Source: Ypsolopha sequella | Taxonomy: Eukaryota > Arthropoda > Insecta > Lepidoptera > Ypsolophidae | DNA: 64,000 nt | Assembly: GCA_934047225.1 (NCBI GenBank) | Contig: OW203983.1 | Location: 1,116,001 to 1,180,000 of the forward strand | Direction: 5' to 3' | Shown here: positions 12,101 to 27,100 of the stretch, one piece after another | Layout: the number at the start of each line of letters is the position of its first letter | Position numbering within the stretch: position 1 is the stretch's first letter | Notes under the pieces: model-generated | Database searches by the model: none | Seen by the model: only the letters and a program-made list of their open reading frames with translations | Told to the model about the DNA's origin: nothing | Position numbers and translations under genes: made by a program

Positions 12101-15100
12101 GTCTAACCTGTGTACATTCTCTGTCTCAGTAAGCGCGTTCATGAGCGTGTGTATGCAGGTCGTCTTGCCAGCTCCCGGCGGACCGAGCGTCATGATGCCG
12201 TGCCGCACGCGCTGCGTCTCGTACAACTGACACACATCATCGATATCAAAACAGAGTGGGGTGGCGGCTGAAACTTGGGATCATCTTAATATTAGGTTAA
12301 GACAGGTAGAGCAATAGCAAAAGTAGCTCAGTCGAAAGGTAGAGCAATAGCACAGTCGAAAAGATGCCGGACTCACAAACTTGAGACCCGGGTTCGAAAG
12401 CTTTGAAAGTTTTACGGAAAATATGTGCATAGCACTTGCTGCCGGTAAGGGAAAACATCATGAGATAAACCTGCAAGCCCTAAAAGTGTATACCTATATT
12501 TGTGCCTAGAGCACGAAGTAAAGGATCATCCCTTCACGTTGGGTCGTTAAAATTGTCGGTGAAAATAGGGGGTGACGTGTGTTTACTGTTTCAGTGAAAC
12601 ACCACACTTCAGGTGTTTTGCCTACTTAGTCAGTTTGCTAACTACATAAGTATTCTGATAGAGACCCGAAACACCTCTAAACATCCCTTCGGGGTTATAT
12701 GTCATGACGTTAGGTTGAGATCTTATATGGCTGGAGCACCCACCTGTATAATCTTCAGTATCCAGGGTGGATGGTAGACCAGGCCGGTCTGGTCAACTTG
12801 CTTCCGGATCGCCTCCTCTAGTTCCGGATATATCGTTTTCTCCAATGCCTGTAACGTTACAGTTCACTCATATTTATGTGGTCGGGTTCTAACGTTGACA
12901 AAAAGTTCTCACGTATTTGTTTTTTTTTGTGTTTGCCAATTTATTCTTTCCAAAACAGTAAAAATTAGTATATAAGAATCGACAGTGTTTCATAGTTAAA
13001 TGGGGGCGAACGTCTCAACCACTTATCTGGAGGTCACCTGTATAAATCCAGTGGGGCACATTTTTGTTCGGTTTGCGTGCCTCAGTGCATGTTTGTTACC
13101 GAAGTACGGTGTAAGGGCTGACCACTCATCACTCTGGGACATTATAATCGTCGAGGGTGTATAAGTGTAGACTGTGACTTTCATTTCTCAGTCCACACTC
13201 GGGATTCATATCGTGCCAACTTATATTATCCCGAGAATAGTTGGTTCGTGGATGTGTTTCCCAGCGTTCAGCGAGTGTGGCAGGATCGTACTTGGTTCGG
13301 GAAGAGATCAGCGACGAGCGAAATGAAGAGCGGCTCATCCTCGTCGATCAGCTTGGAGAGGTTCATGTCCCGCAGCACACGCATCACGATCGTGCTCTCG
13401 TTGTCGGTCGCATTCACTCGTTTTACGGCGCCGAGGGTCCGGAGCACGGACAGAATGTTGCGGAGACCGAAGTCGTAATGCACCTGGGGCCAACCATGAA
13501 CATAGTATTAAATTGACATCGATGTGATAACTTTAATGAACCTCAAACCTAGTGGAGATCCCTCTGGGATGCGCGAGGCAGTATGCGCAGGAAGATAACA
13601 GCGGGAGTGCAAGAGGTGTGCGGTAGGAAGAGAAAGGTAGCGGCGAGAGATTAATTTAGTATTAACCTAAACTGATTATTAGTTTTATACCCACATCTCT
13701 ACGAGAGTTCTCTACTCAGTTTAAAGGCGCCCAGGGCAGCGTACATAAACTTGGTGTAGATACAGAGGCTCTAATGTCGTAATTTTTATACGCAAGAGAA
13801 AGGGCCGAAAATATCTGTGAATAGGTATAAAATGGTAAACTGACTGACGGGAGATAAATCAACGCACAGCTCAAACCGCTAGACGTAGAGACTTGAAATC
13901 TTGCACATAGATACCTTATACAGCGCAGGCAACTACTAAGAAAGAATTTTTGGAAATTTAGTCCCTCAAGTGGTAAAATAGGGAATTAAAGTTTGTATGA
14001 ATATCCGTTTCGAAGTTAGGATCTTCAAATTTTATTTTTAGGCTGACGGTTGAAAATTAATTTATAAATACGAGTCGCTACCCGTGGACCCACTGTCTTC
14101 ACCCACCAGTGGATGCATGGGGAATTGCTGTTTACCCGTGCACCCACTGCATTAGGGTTGGAAATGAAATTATAGAATTTGCCGATGCATTGTATCGATA
14201 ATCTCATTTACGTAGTGTCTCATTAAAAAATCGAAGGAACTAATCTACTTACGTATGTACATCACTATCATCTATCACTATATATCATCATCATGATGTC
14301 ATCACTAGCCACATAATATATTAAAAAAAATATGATAAAATGTAATAAGTAATCTATCCTTCGTAAGTAATTTATGCAATTCGGGTAGCAATATTATTGA
14401 CTTTTCTCAGCGTTTTTGATAAATCCATCCCTAAAGGGGTGAAAAGGGAAAAGAAGTTCTGAATGGAAAAGCCTCTAAATTTGTTATTTAGGCTTATGCT
14501 TGGAAATTAACACAACTATATCGTTGTCTTTCATCTCCCCATACATTGACCGTTATCAGCTTATCGGACAATGTATAAAATATAGATTTTTCCGGAATAT
14601 ATGTTTCTTTAGGAAATTTGTGCAGTATCCTACATACATACCTCACAAATATGGCCAGTATTGAGTATGTTTACTTTCGTAAGTACTTTCTCATTCCAAT
14701 AAATGAATGGGAACCAGGAAGCAAGTGTTTTAATGTTCATGAAAATTGGAGGAATGGGTTAATGTTCTTTTGGCTTGCGGATGCACTCCTCTTAAGTTAG
14801 GTACGTAATAACACAAATGTGGCAAGTATTAAGAGTGTGTTTACTTCCGTAAGTACTTTATAACTTCAATAAATGAGTAGGTATCAATCAATCAATATAT
14901 AGGTACATGAAAAGACCTGTCCTGACTCACTCACTGACTCATCGACGCCCAGACCAAACCCTTGCACCTAGAAAACTGAAATTTTGCATTGAGGTTCCAT
15001 TTAAAGTGGAGACAATGAATAAGGGTGGATTTTTTGAAAATTAACCCCGATGAAAGTTTGCTTGGGAAATGAGTTAGTTTTGTAGTTAAAACCATAAAAA

Positions 15101-18100
15101 CTACCTGATAATCAAATACGAGATCAAAAAATAATTTTGTTCCGAAATGCGGCTCGGCCTTCGGCCTCACAAAAAGCATTTGGATATTCAGAGAGCAAGA
15201 TTGTAGATTTGTTCGGAAACGCGGCTCGATCTTTGGCCACGCTAAAAACACTGTACCTGAGAATCGTAAAAGAGATCAAGATAAATTTTCGTTCGAAAAC
15301 GTGGCTTGGACTTCGGCCTCGCTAAAGATGTGTTAGCCAAGGATCACAGAACAAGAAATAGTTTCGTTCGGAAACGCTTCTCGACCTTCGGCCTCGCCAA
15401 AGACACTTTATTTAAGAATTAAATACGAGATCAAGATATAGTATAGATTCATACAAAATGTAAAAACTGATTGTGAACAGCTTATTTTCTTCATATTTTT
15501 TTCATAAGTATTATCTAGTGACATCTAACTACGTCTCTATACAGCCTTAAAAGCAAAATTCGATGAAATACTATCATATTTAGCTGTCAGGATATCATGA
15601 ATATTGCCTCATTTTTACGCAAGTTTAGCAAGTTGTATAATTTTTATAATTACTGGAATTTAAAAAAGAGAGGAATAAAGACGTCGGACATGTAAAGAAG
15701 ACAAATTTTATACACTTTTCTATAAATAAACCGTCACCGTTTCATGGAAAACAGTATTTACCTGAAACCATTTCAAAAAAATTAGTGCCGTTTGTATATC
15801 TTGCCATCTCGCACCTCTTCATGAAAGGTGGGTCGGAAAGCGGTGTGGGGGGAATAGAAACATATCTTAAGATGTGTGCAAAGTTTCATTGAGATCAAAG
15901 CCATCAGAACGTCACAAACACCGAAAGCATTTATATCGCAGCTGAGCGGGAAGGGCCACCTTAACCTGAGAATCTATATAAGAGATCAAGATAAAGTTGC
16001 GTTCAGAAATGTGGCTTGGCCTTCAGCCTCGACAAAGACACTTTACCTGAGAATCAAATAAGAGATCAAAAAATAATTAGGTAGATATTATTTTAGCCTC
16101 GCTAAAGAATAGAATGGAATAGAATAAGTCTTTATTTGCATTGATAAGGGTACAAAATGATGGTGTTATAAATTATAAAGAAAAATGAGCGCCTTAATCA
16201 GCTAATATTAATTTAGCATACAAATATGTTGGTTAATAAAGTTAAGACCTTATTATATTTAATTAATTTAGCATGCATGTCAAATCTCAAATGAGGTCCT
16301 AAAAAAAAGAGATTTTACCTGAGAATCATATAAGTTTCAGAGAACAAGAAATAGTTTCGTTCGAAAACGCGGCTCGGCCTTCGGCCTCGCCAAAGTCACT
16401 TTACCTGAAAATCATATAAGAGATCAAGATATAGTTTCGTTCAAAGACGTGGCTCGGCGTTCGGCCTCGGCTCTGGTGCTAATACCTGAATGATCCAGTG
16501 ACCATCTGCAAGCTCAACACCAACACATATGGGTTGAAGTCAAGTCCCGATATTGCGATTCGATGTTCACTGGAGTAGGCGGAGCGGGAACGGGCCCGCT
16601 TTCTCCGCGTGGTGGCCGTGTTGGCACGTGACCACTACGTGGAAGATGTGTGCACCAAAGTTTTGAGGAGGCTCTTATACTGCGGGATGAGTTGATTGCT
16701 ATTCTTGCATCTGGAGGCTACGAATTGTGGAAACTATTGCCCAACGAGCCTAGTTTGTTAGAAGTTATCCCGGAGGATCATCAAAAGAACCTCAATCTAT
16801 TTGCGGTTGTGGAAGAATCCAACATGATAGCGGTATTGGGAATACAATACCAATCAATGATATTTTCACTTTCCAAGTAGATTTGGAATCCTAGAAGGTC
16901 TGGACCAAGAGGATGGTGCTGTCCACCATAGCTCGTATATTCTAGGAGTGTTATGGGACGAATTGCTGACTGACTGGCCTTCTATTCGCACGCGCATATA
17001 AATAATAATATGTTATTTGTTTAGCAAAGTAATCCTTGTTTATTCCGAATATTATTTTGTGGTTTCTAGTACGGCTGCATCTGAAGGTTTTTATTTCATA
17101 CTTGTAAATAACACAAAAATATTATGAATTATCCCGGCAATTTAACTAAATTCTCTTTCAAATGAATTTAATTTTTAAGATAGTTGTCGATCAAAACCTT
17201 GAATATGTGTGAGACGAAAGGTTTTTTCAAAACTATTATTTTGAGATTTTTTCAAGGGACATGGTAAACTTTCCGTTTCATTTTATTCCGATAAGACGAT
17301 ATGTTGATATTATTATGATGTGGGTACCTAATAAAGATGAGTCTCAGCTCGTACGCCTTGTTTGATTGACGTTCAATACTCATATACTTTACATGGCGCA
17401 GCCGCGGTTTTACTGCGAACTTACAATATAAAATTACGGTGTTGTTATATAAATCAGAAAAGTGTAAATAAATAGAAAGTTGGTGCTACATATAGTGTGT
17501 ACTACAGACAAAGTGCAATGGAGGCCGTGTTACAGCCCCCGCTACCATTTGAGTTTGACAATAACGTGTCGAACGTAACTTCTGGAAACCTGTGCAGAAG
17601 TTGGGATAACTGGAAAAAGTCGTTTAAAGTATATTTTGCAGCTTGTGAACTTGATAAGAAAACGGCAACGGTGCAGATCAACATATTGTTACACGTCATC
17701 GGCGCGAAATGCCGTGAAGTTTACGATCAGTTTCCGGAAAAATTTACAACATTGGATGCGGTGTTAACCAAATTTGACGATTTCTTTTCACCAAAAAAGA
17801 ATATCACATTGGAAAGAAATAAATTCTTTTGTCGTAATCAAATGGAATCTGAATCGACAGAACAATACGCATTCGAAATTACCAAAATGGCGTCATCCTG
17901 TGAGTTTAAAGATCTTTGTAACGGATTAATACGGGATCGCCTGATTTGTGGAATACGAGATAATGCAATGAGAGAAAGATTGCTGAGGGAATCTGATTTA
18001 ACACTTAATAAAGCACTTGAAATATGCAAATTGGCAGAAATGTCGCGTGCGCAAGCTAGCAGTTTTATAAAAAGCGTAACAACGGCACATCACGTTCACG

Positions 18101-21100
18101 AAATTAGTCAGCAAGCTGGATGTTCTCAGTACGAGCAAAGCAACGAAAAAGTGCATTGGGTGCGAGGTGATCAATGTCAATGTGTAACGTCAGCGCCGCC
18201 GGGCGTCTCCGGCACGCGTGGCTCGCGTGACCGTCGCAGGCGCGGGCGCGGTCGAGGGCGCGGACGCGGTCATCGCGCCGCCCAGCCAGCTGATAGCAGG
18301 AGTACACCCGCCCAACCCCGTCGGCCTGTCAGAGTCTGTTCGAAGTGCGGTTTGACTCATGAACTTTATAAATGTCCGGCGTTTGGAGTGCAATGCGATA
18401 ATTGTAACCGATATAATCACTACGCTAAGATGTGTAAAGCTTATTACATCGACGGTGCCTCCACTGATCAGGTATGTAGTCTTGTATCTTCTGATAGTGA
18501 CTGGTCAACAACGTTGTGTATAAATGGTTTTGAAATAAAATTTAAGCTGGACACGGGGTCTGATGTAAATATTCTTCCCAAAAAATTCCTATCGAGTATT
18601 TCGGTGTTAGAAAATGAGTTAACCCCCTCATCGATAAAGTTACGTGGGTATTCGGGTGATCATATCGCGGTCATAGGAAAGTGTAATCTTAAGGTCATTT
18701 ATAAGGACAAAACGTACATTCTAAAGTTTATTATTGCTAACGTAGATTCACCACCGATCTTGAGTAGGAGTTCATGCGAAGAACTGAATCTAGTGAAACG
18801 TGTTATGGCAGTAAATATAGAAGTAGGAAAGGAAGTAATATTAGATGAATACGCCGACGTATTTCAGGGAGTTGGGTGTCTTCCAGGAGAATATAAGATA
18901 CAAATAAATGAAACAGCGCGCCCAGTTGTACATCCCCCTCGGAAACTACCCATGGCCTTAAAGGAGAGTGTAAAAAACAAGTTAGATGAAATGGTTAAGC
19001 AAGGTATTATATCAAAGGTGCAGGGACCCACGGACTGGGTCAATAGCATGACCTTAGCGAAGAAACCAGATGGTGATTTTCGAATCTGTTTAGATCCTCA
19101 GGACCTAAATAATGCTATTAAACGTGAACATTTCAAATTACCAACCCTTGATGAAATAACAGCAACACTGTCAGGTTCTAAGTACTTTAGCGTTTTAGAT
19201 TGTAAACATAGTTTTTGGCAAGTTAAACTAGCGGAATCTTGCACAGACTTATGTACTTTCAATACGGCATTTGGTCGTTATAAATTTTTACGTCTCCCCT
19301 TCGGAATTTCGTCAGCTTCTGAGGTTTTTCATAAGAAACTCATGGAACACTTTGATGATATGGGAGAAGGAATTTGTCAGTTTGTCGATGATTTACTCGT
19401 GCATGCCCCTTCAAAAGCAGAACATGATCGTAGATTACGTAAAGTCTTACAAAAATGCCGTGAAATTAACATCAAATTGAATAGGCAGAAGTGTAAAGTA
19501 GGACTGAAAGAGATAAAATACCTAGGTCACAAAATAAGTGAACATGGCATATTACCTGATGAATCGCACACCTCAGCTATAAAAAATATGCCAGAGCCGA
19601 AAAATGTTAAAGATTTAGAAAGGTTTTTAGGGCTCATTACATATTTAGGCAGTTTTATACCAAATCTTTCAGAAAAAACTCAAAGCCTACGTGAGCTATT
19701 AAAAAAAGAAGTGGAATGGCATTGGGAAGAAAGACATAAAAGTAGTTTTGAACACTTAAAACAGTGTTTGATTAGCCCACCAACGCTGAAATTCTATAGC
19801 CTAGATAAGCCAATCACATTGTCTGTAGATTCATCTAAAGACGGTATGGGTGCTTGTCTCCTACAGGATGGTCACCCTGTCAGTTATGCTTCTAAATCAC
19901 TTAACAAAACAGAACAAGCCTATGCACAAATAGAAAAAGAGTTATACGCGTGTGTGTTTGCTTGTGAAAAGTTTTACTCATATTTGTACGGTCGGACCGA
20001 TATTACAATAGAAACGGACCACAAACCTCTAATTAGCATCATAAAGAAACCGATAAATAGCGCACCTCCTCGACTACAAAGAATGCTTATGAGACTGCAA
20101 CCTTATACATTCAAACTTATATACAAGCCGGGTAAATATATGTACGTGGCGGACACACTCTCGCGTGCTTGTGCTGATAATGGCAATCCGCGACACATTG
20201 AGCCACGTGATCACCTGGAAGCGCAGGCGCAGATATGTGCGATAGCCGGTAGTAATCCGCTGACCGACTCACATTTTTTGCTGATACAAAAATGTACTCA
20301 AGATGATGAAGAAATGAAATCACTTATGAAAGTTATTAGAAAAGGATGGCCAGAGCACAAAAGTCAGGTAGACAGTTTGTTAAGATGTTACTGGGATGCA
20401 AGAGACGAGTTAGTGGTCTCTTATGGTTTAGTATGGAAAGGTGACCGTATAGTTATACCCAAATGCATGCGACGAGAATTATTACAAAAAATTCACATCG
20501 GTCATTTGGGATTAGAAAAGTGCAAATTACGGGCACGAGAAATAATGTACTGGCCAAACATGAATTCTCAAATAGAGGACATGATTTCTCACTGTCAGGC
20601 TTGTTTGACTTTTAAAAAAGCAAACAGCAAAGAAACGCTGATTCAACATGAGATACCAGATAGGGCGTGGTCTAAGGTAGCAGCTGATATCTTTCACTTC
20701 TCAGGTCAACAATTTCTTTTAATTATTGATTATTACAGTAAATTTATAGAAGTAATAAAAATGAAATCTATTACTTCGGACTGCGTTATTAACCAATTAA
20801 AAATAATATTTAGCCGGCAAGGCATTCCTGATTATTTTGTATCTGACTGTGGTCCAGAGTTCAGTTCCGACATATTTAGAAACTTCGCAAACGAGTGGAA
20901 GTTCCAACATATCACGTCTTCTCCAAGATATCCGCAGTCGAATGGTCAGGTGGAAAGAGCTATTCAAACCATAAAAAATATTCTAAAAAAAACTTCATAT
21001 GACCACACAGACTTTAGATTAGCACTTTTAGAATACCTAAATACACCTATAGACAGTAGGTTGGCATCTCCATCGGAACTTTTAAACAATAGAAAGTTGC

Positions 21101-24100
21101 GTAGTGTTGTACCATGTTCTTCGGCATTATTACAACCAAAAATACAAAATAATGTTAAAAAAAATATAGAAAAACGACGCAAAGTACAAAAGGAATACTA
21201 CGATAGAAATGCCAAGGATCTCCCTCAATTAAATAAGGGTCAAAAAGTTAAAGCATGGATAAATGACAAGTGGGAAAATGGTACAATACTGGATATGCTA
21301 CGTCCGCGGTCTTACTCAATTGAATTGAGCTCAGGCGGTACAATAGTACGTAACCGTAGACATCTAAGACCGGATTCAGAGCGCCGACATGACTCACCCC
21401 CATGCTATAAAAACTTTTCCTATGACGATATAGTAGTCACGCCTGGTACGTTAGATTCCTCTTCCCGTAGCCCCCGTGTCCAGTGTCGGGCAAACAATCC
21501 TAATCATTATGTTACTCGTTCTGGCAGGATAGTGAGACAGCCTGATCGGTGGACTACATTTCGTCCACAAACTCCGTGGTAAATCAAAACTAAAGTGTAG
21601 CTAGAATTAAGGTTTTAAAGTAAGCAGCATGTCACAATTGCATGTTTTGTACATTAATATGTTTATTTTTGATTGTAATTCTGTTTAAATATATTGTAGA
21701 TAGTCAGAATAATAATAATAAATAAAATGCATGTTATATAAAATAAAGTCATAAATTTGTCAGTTATTTATGTTGATTATATGGCATGTCATTAAATTGT
21801 ATTTATCATCTCTAATTTAAGCGCAAATTAAATTTATTAAAGAAGGGAGATGTTGATATTATTATGATGTGGGTACCTAATAAAGATGAGTCTCAGCTCG
21901 TACGCCTTGTTTGATTGACGTTCAATACTCATATACTTTACACAAAATTTACAACCTTTCTCTGTTAATTTATAATGTATCTACTGATTATATTATTTAA
22001 TCTATGTATTTATTATATTCTTAATTTATACCCCATTATTATTTTAATATATTATTTGAACAGTATATACCTAATATAGGTACTTTGTATTTAATTAATT
22101 ATTTTATTTTGTCATTTATTTTTGTTTTGAACTATACTGAGGTACGAGTCTGTTTAAAATTGAAGTAGATTAAATAACAGATTTATTGTGTAATTTTAGT
22201 TTGTAATGGTAATTGAAAATTGTTCTGTTTTAGTTTAAGTATGTGCAATTAGATTTATTCATTTATCTAGTAGTTGTAAAGCAAAATGTGTAATTATGTT
22301 ACGTGTTATTTGGGAGCTCGCAGTTCAGATTATCTATAGTGTGGGGCCCGCTGCTTAAGTCTTATGTTGTGAATTTTCTTTACTGTTAATAAATGATTTT
22401 TATGTTATGTTATGTTTTATTATTAATCACCCAAACTTCCAGAATTTCGTCGCAAAGATCAGGCGTTTCGTCGGTCTACGGGTATTGACAGCGCCTTAAC
22501 TATGAATAGTGTGCTTAGTAAAATTATGTTTGAAGTAATACTTTTCAAGTACTCATTAAGGCTACCCTTTATTGTGAAACACTAAACTTGGTATTATTGA
22601 TATCTCGAACACTTAAATTTGGAATGTACTTTATCTACAAGATATCTTTTAGTACTCTAGATTCTAATTATATAATAAATAACTAAGATAACTCTAAATT
22701 CCCTGATAACATAGTCTATGATTCTAAATGATTCTATGATTCGATGACCAATCTCACTTAAATCTATCTGAAGTTTACCTTGATAGTTGTATAAAACCTC
22801 TCTTCATTACTTCTGAAATACTGTGCCTTTTTTAGGGTTCCGTAGTAAAGAAGTAAACTATAAGGAAGCCTTATAGTTTCGCCATGTCCGTCTGTATGTC
22901 TGTTCGTGGCTTATCTTAGAGACTATTAGTACTATAAAGCTGTAATTTGGCATGGGTATACATATTTATCACGTTGATAAAGTAGTACAGTAAAATTTTG
23001 AAAAATATATTTTTTAGGGTACCTTCCCTACACGTAAAGTGGGGATGATATTTTTTTTCGTCTATCCCCTAGTGTGGGGTGTCGTTGTATACATAATTTT
23101 AAAAAATCGGGGGTGTGAAAAGACTATTTTTCGATTCAGGGTTCCGTTTGCGAAATATTAAGTTTAAAAGTGTTAATTTTTGTTAGAGTCAAGTGCCCCT
23201 GCCAGCGAACAGAACGTTTGGAGACGTGAAAAAAATCACGGCAGTAGTATACATAACGAAATTAAAAGGAAAACTATCACAGCTAAGTAGGCTTTACAAG
23301 TTAACGAGTACAGATCGCGCCTAACTTTTAGTCCCCCTAAACAGGGGGCGATTCGCATCAGCAGGTACAAATTGGGCCGTTCTTGGGAAGAGCAACTTCC
23401 GAGCGTACTAGAAGTTTGGCGCGATCTGTATTAGTCGACAAACTTATAAGATGTACTTGGAGAAGAAGTCCGCATATTGTGCAGGGCAACTACGGAACCC
23501 TACACTGCGCATGGCTCGACACGCACTTGGCCTATTTTTACTTAATTATACCTACAGACAGAGGTATAAAATAAAAAAATAAAAATAAAATAATGTTTAT
23601 CAGGAAGGGAAGGAAATCTCTTAAGCAGACGTTGAAAAAAATTCGGTGGGCACCAAACTAAGCGAACTTGAAAAACTGGGTCCAATACAAGAGGCTAGCA
23701 AAATACCTATAACAACAGCATCCTTAAAAATACATATTTGAAGGTGCATTATTTTAATTTAAGTATACAATTTTATTTAAAGTGTAACATTTCTTATATA
23801 ATTATACAACCTAGGTATTAACAGGCTATCTTGAGGAATTTTGTTGATTTAACGAAGACCATGGCCAAGAATTGCAAAAATCTCTTCAAGATATCTAAAA
23901 TGCTTTTTTAGTATAAGAAATGCTACTTGGGATTTTTAGGTTGATCTCCTTCCTTTCTGATTAACGCTTTCCTTGTGTTATTTCGTAAAGGCTGCCTGGA
24001 AAATATAGCTATTAGCAATAAGCGCCGCCTTTGTACACCATGTTTGCTTGTTTTATATTTGTCTGTATTGATTTGTGTAAATGTGTGGTTTTTGTTTTGT

Positions 24101-27100
24101 ACAACGGCTGAAGCTGTGGACCCCTGTGACAGACGGACAGACAGCGGAAGCCCTTCGGGTACGGAACCCTAAAAATAATTGGTGTTAAGACAGACCTGCT
24201 TGGTCAGCTGCTCCTCGCAGAGCTTGTAGAGCGTGTAGAATTTCCTGGCGAGCGTGATGTTTTCGAGGAAGCCACAAGAGGCGAGCTTCACGCGGATGAT
24301 GATCTGGCGGTCCGGCACCATCATCGCCACTGTGCGGAACTGGATCTTCAAGTTCTCCGGGAGCTCCTTGCGCCCCGCGTACCCTGGGTTCTACAAACAC
24401 ATACGAAATATTAGATTGGAGCCAAACCAGAAATCGCGAAAATAAGATGTTCCACATTTTGCTCAAGCTCTTTTTTTTAGATTTGACTCTATAGTAAGTT
24501 ATTCGTATAAACGAGTCTTTATTTTTCGGTTTTCAAATTACGATATGGATACACAATTTTAGGTTTTAAAAAGGTTATTGTAAAAATATATTATTTAATT
24601 GCATCTATTTCGAGAAGCCCTTAAACCATAAAAATATGTATGTATGCCCCCCCCCCCCCAAAGATTACAGGAAAAATAAAGCAGTTGAGAAATTCAGGAA
24701 AAATAACGACAAAATTTCATTTATCATCCACAATACGGAACCCTAGGTACGCGAGTCTGACTCGCACTTGGCTGGTTTTTTATTTTGCACAATAGAATAT
24801 CCACTGACCGACCGGTTTCGACTGACCATAGTTATGAATATGCCGAACTCGGGACACATGTCGCTTTGGTCTCCATCGGTGAAGATGAAGGACCTCCGCT
24901 TCTCCTTCTTGGCTGCGAGCACAACGGCGACCTGCTGCGCCGCCACAGACAGCACCGGCAGCTCGATGCGGTTGAACTCGTCAAAGCAGCCCCAAGATCC
25001 CGACTGCGCGAGGCCCTTGTAGATGCGCCCGAGGCCTCTGAGTACAAATATTCAAAAGGTAAACCATAATAGGTCACGAACATAAATATATGTAATAATA
25101 TAATATAATACGGAGTTGGACCCAGGCATCGTTACCAGTACGTTTTGGTGGCCTGGGAATACGCAAAATTTCGAGTATAGCACTCCCAGCGTTTATGTCT
25201 TCAGCCTACAGCACACGAGACCTCTTTGGTAAGATAATTTTCCCGTCAATTGCTGACGTTGAGGTCTCGGGCTTGGACGAGGCTAAGAGCGCCTGGGCGC
25301 ATGTTCATGTCAAGTAGCATGTCCTAATCAGGATCTTCCAATTACACCGTCATCGCAGAGGCTATGGGACGAGCCCTTCTGCAAGTTGGAGCAGACGAAA
25401 CTGCTCGAAGGAGCAACCGACCCAGCAGACCGGGCCCGTCTCCTAGCCTCCAATGAACGCGAGTCGGGTTATTGGTTGAACGCCATCCCGTCTAGTATAA
25501 TATAGGTATAATCAGAGAACATTTAATTTAAATTAATTTAATTTAAATGTTCTGAGGGTATAATACAGCATATATTTTAGCAGTATTTTTTTCATTTCTT
25601 TGCTGACTAAAAATGTTGTCCCTTTTGATCGACGACGCTCACACGCTTGCTGCCAGCCCTAGACTAGCTCACGCACACACACAATCGTGTGCGGACAAGC
25701 CAGTGCGCGCGTGAGAGTGTAGGTAAATAACTTGAACGATAACTATGGAGTGTCGGGGGTGTGCCACAGGACTCGTTTATTAAATCGGAGGTCCAATAGC
25801 AGAAACAGTCAGTTCCCCAGGACATATTACAGTGCAAAAGCATGAGCGCAATTACAGGTGTACTAAGAAAAAGGCTTAGTTGCAGGTTTTGACCACTTGA
25901 GACTGCAAACGCATTTAGCCCATGAAACGACGTAGTGTACTAAGGTGTGGATACCCCGCTTCACCCTAAATACATAATAACTATGAATTGTTCAATTAAA
26001 AAAAAAAGTGAGGTAAATCTATCCGTGGGTAACTTTTGCTTGCATTTATTCGATAAGGTTTATGCGTGTTAGCTTGTTTGATTATAAACATTATGAAGCG
26101 TGTCGTATGCACATTAAGATATAAGCATTCTTTTAGCAGTATTTTTTTAATTTCTTTACGAGAATTATAAAATTTGGGTCAGTAAGCAATTTTTATTCTC
26201 TAAATAATCGCTGTAAATTTTTTGATTAATTTTATTCATACATTTGGGGCAGATTAGCTTTTTTCCTGATTAACATTCAGAACACTTTTGCTTTAGCGAC
26301 TATTTCATGATTTAAAAGAGCTGAATAACTATTAATGCTTTATAAATTTAGATAAAAACTTAAATATAATATTTTTCAATGAACCCATCCACGATAAAAA
26401 TAAAAAAAACGGCCAAGTGCGAATCGGAATCGCGCACGAAGGGTTCCATACCATTATCTATAAAAATGGCGAAAAAAACATGTGTGTATTATGGGATATG
26501 TTGTATGGGAGCCCCCTTAAATATTTATTTTATTCTGTTTTTTTAGTATTTGTTGTTATAGCGGCAACAGAAATACATCATCTGTGAAAATTTCAACTGT
26601 CTAACTTTCACGGTTCATGAGATAAAGCGTGAGAAACATGGTGACAGACGGACAGACAGACGGACAGCGGGGTCTTAGTAATAGGGTCCCGTTGGTTACC
26701 CTTTGGTTACCCTTTGGGTACGGAACCTTAAAAAGATACTAATTAAAATAAACTTTAAACCTCATTTCCTAATAGTATCATTTTGTCGTTATAACATTTT
26801 TTTATTTTCCACTGACGATATGAATGTAAAATTGTAGGTATTAATAAAGAGCTGATTGTAAAAATGTATAGGTTGGCTATATTTACTTGCATTTTTTTCG
26901 AGAAATTCTCGCAAAGCCACAAAAATGTATCTCCCCCCTCTTATCTCCAAAACTGGGGGACCGAAAAATAATGAAAAAAATCATGGTAATACGTGCTTAC
27001 ATAAAGATTGCAGGAAAAACATAGCGGTTGAAAAATGACATCATGTATGTACATTCGTACCTATAGTCCATCTGGTCGGAGCAGTTGAAGACGACGACGT

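Larger units (their letters stand above)
17302..21942 (+). mobile_element. Ty3/gypsy LTR retrotransposon, full length, very short LTRs
   Basis: 4,641 bp with two identical 92-bp direct repeats as LTRs (17302-17393 and 21851-21942), TG...CA ends, a primer-binding site after the first and a purine run before the second, and one uninterrupted gag-pol ORF. It sits in intron 21 of the dynein gene in antisense orientation. The bases flanking it (acgata and caaaa) do not match, so no target-site duplication is seen. Identical LTRs and an open ORF indicate a young copy. Confidence 0.95.

Noticed and set aside
12310..12420. Functional tRNA gene
   Set aside because: A and B boxes are present, but no complete cloverleaf can be drawn, and the sequence runs into the SINE body shared with other loci.
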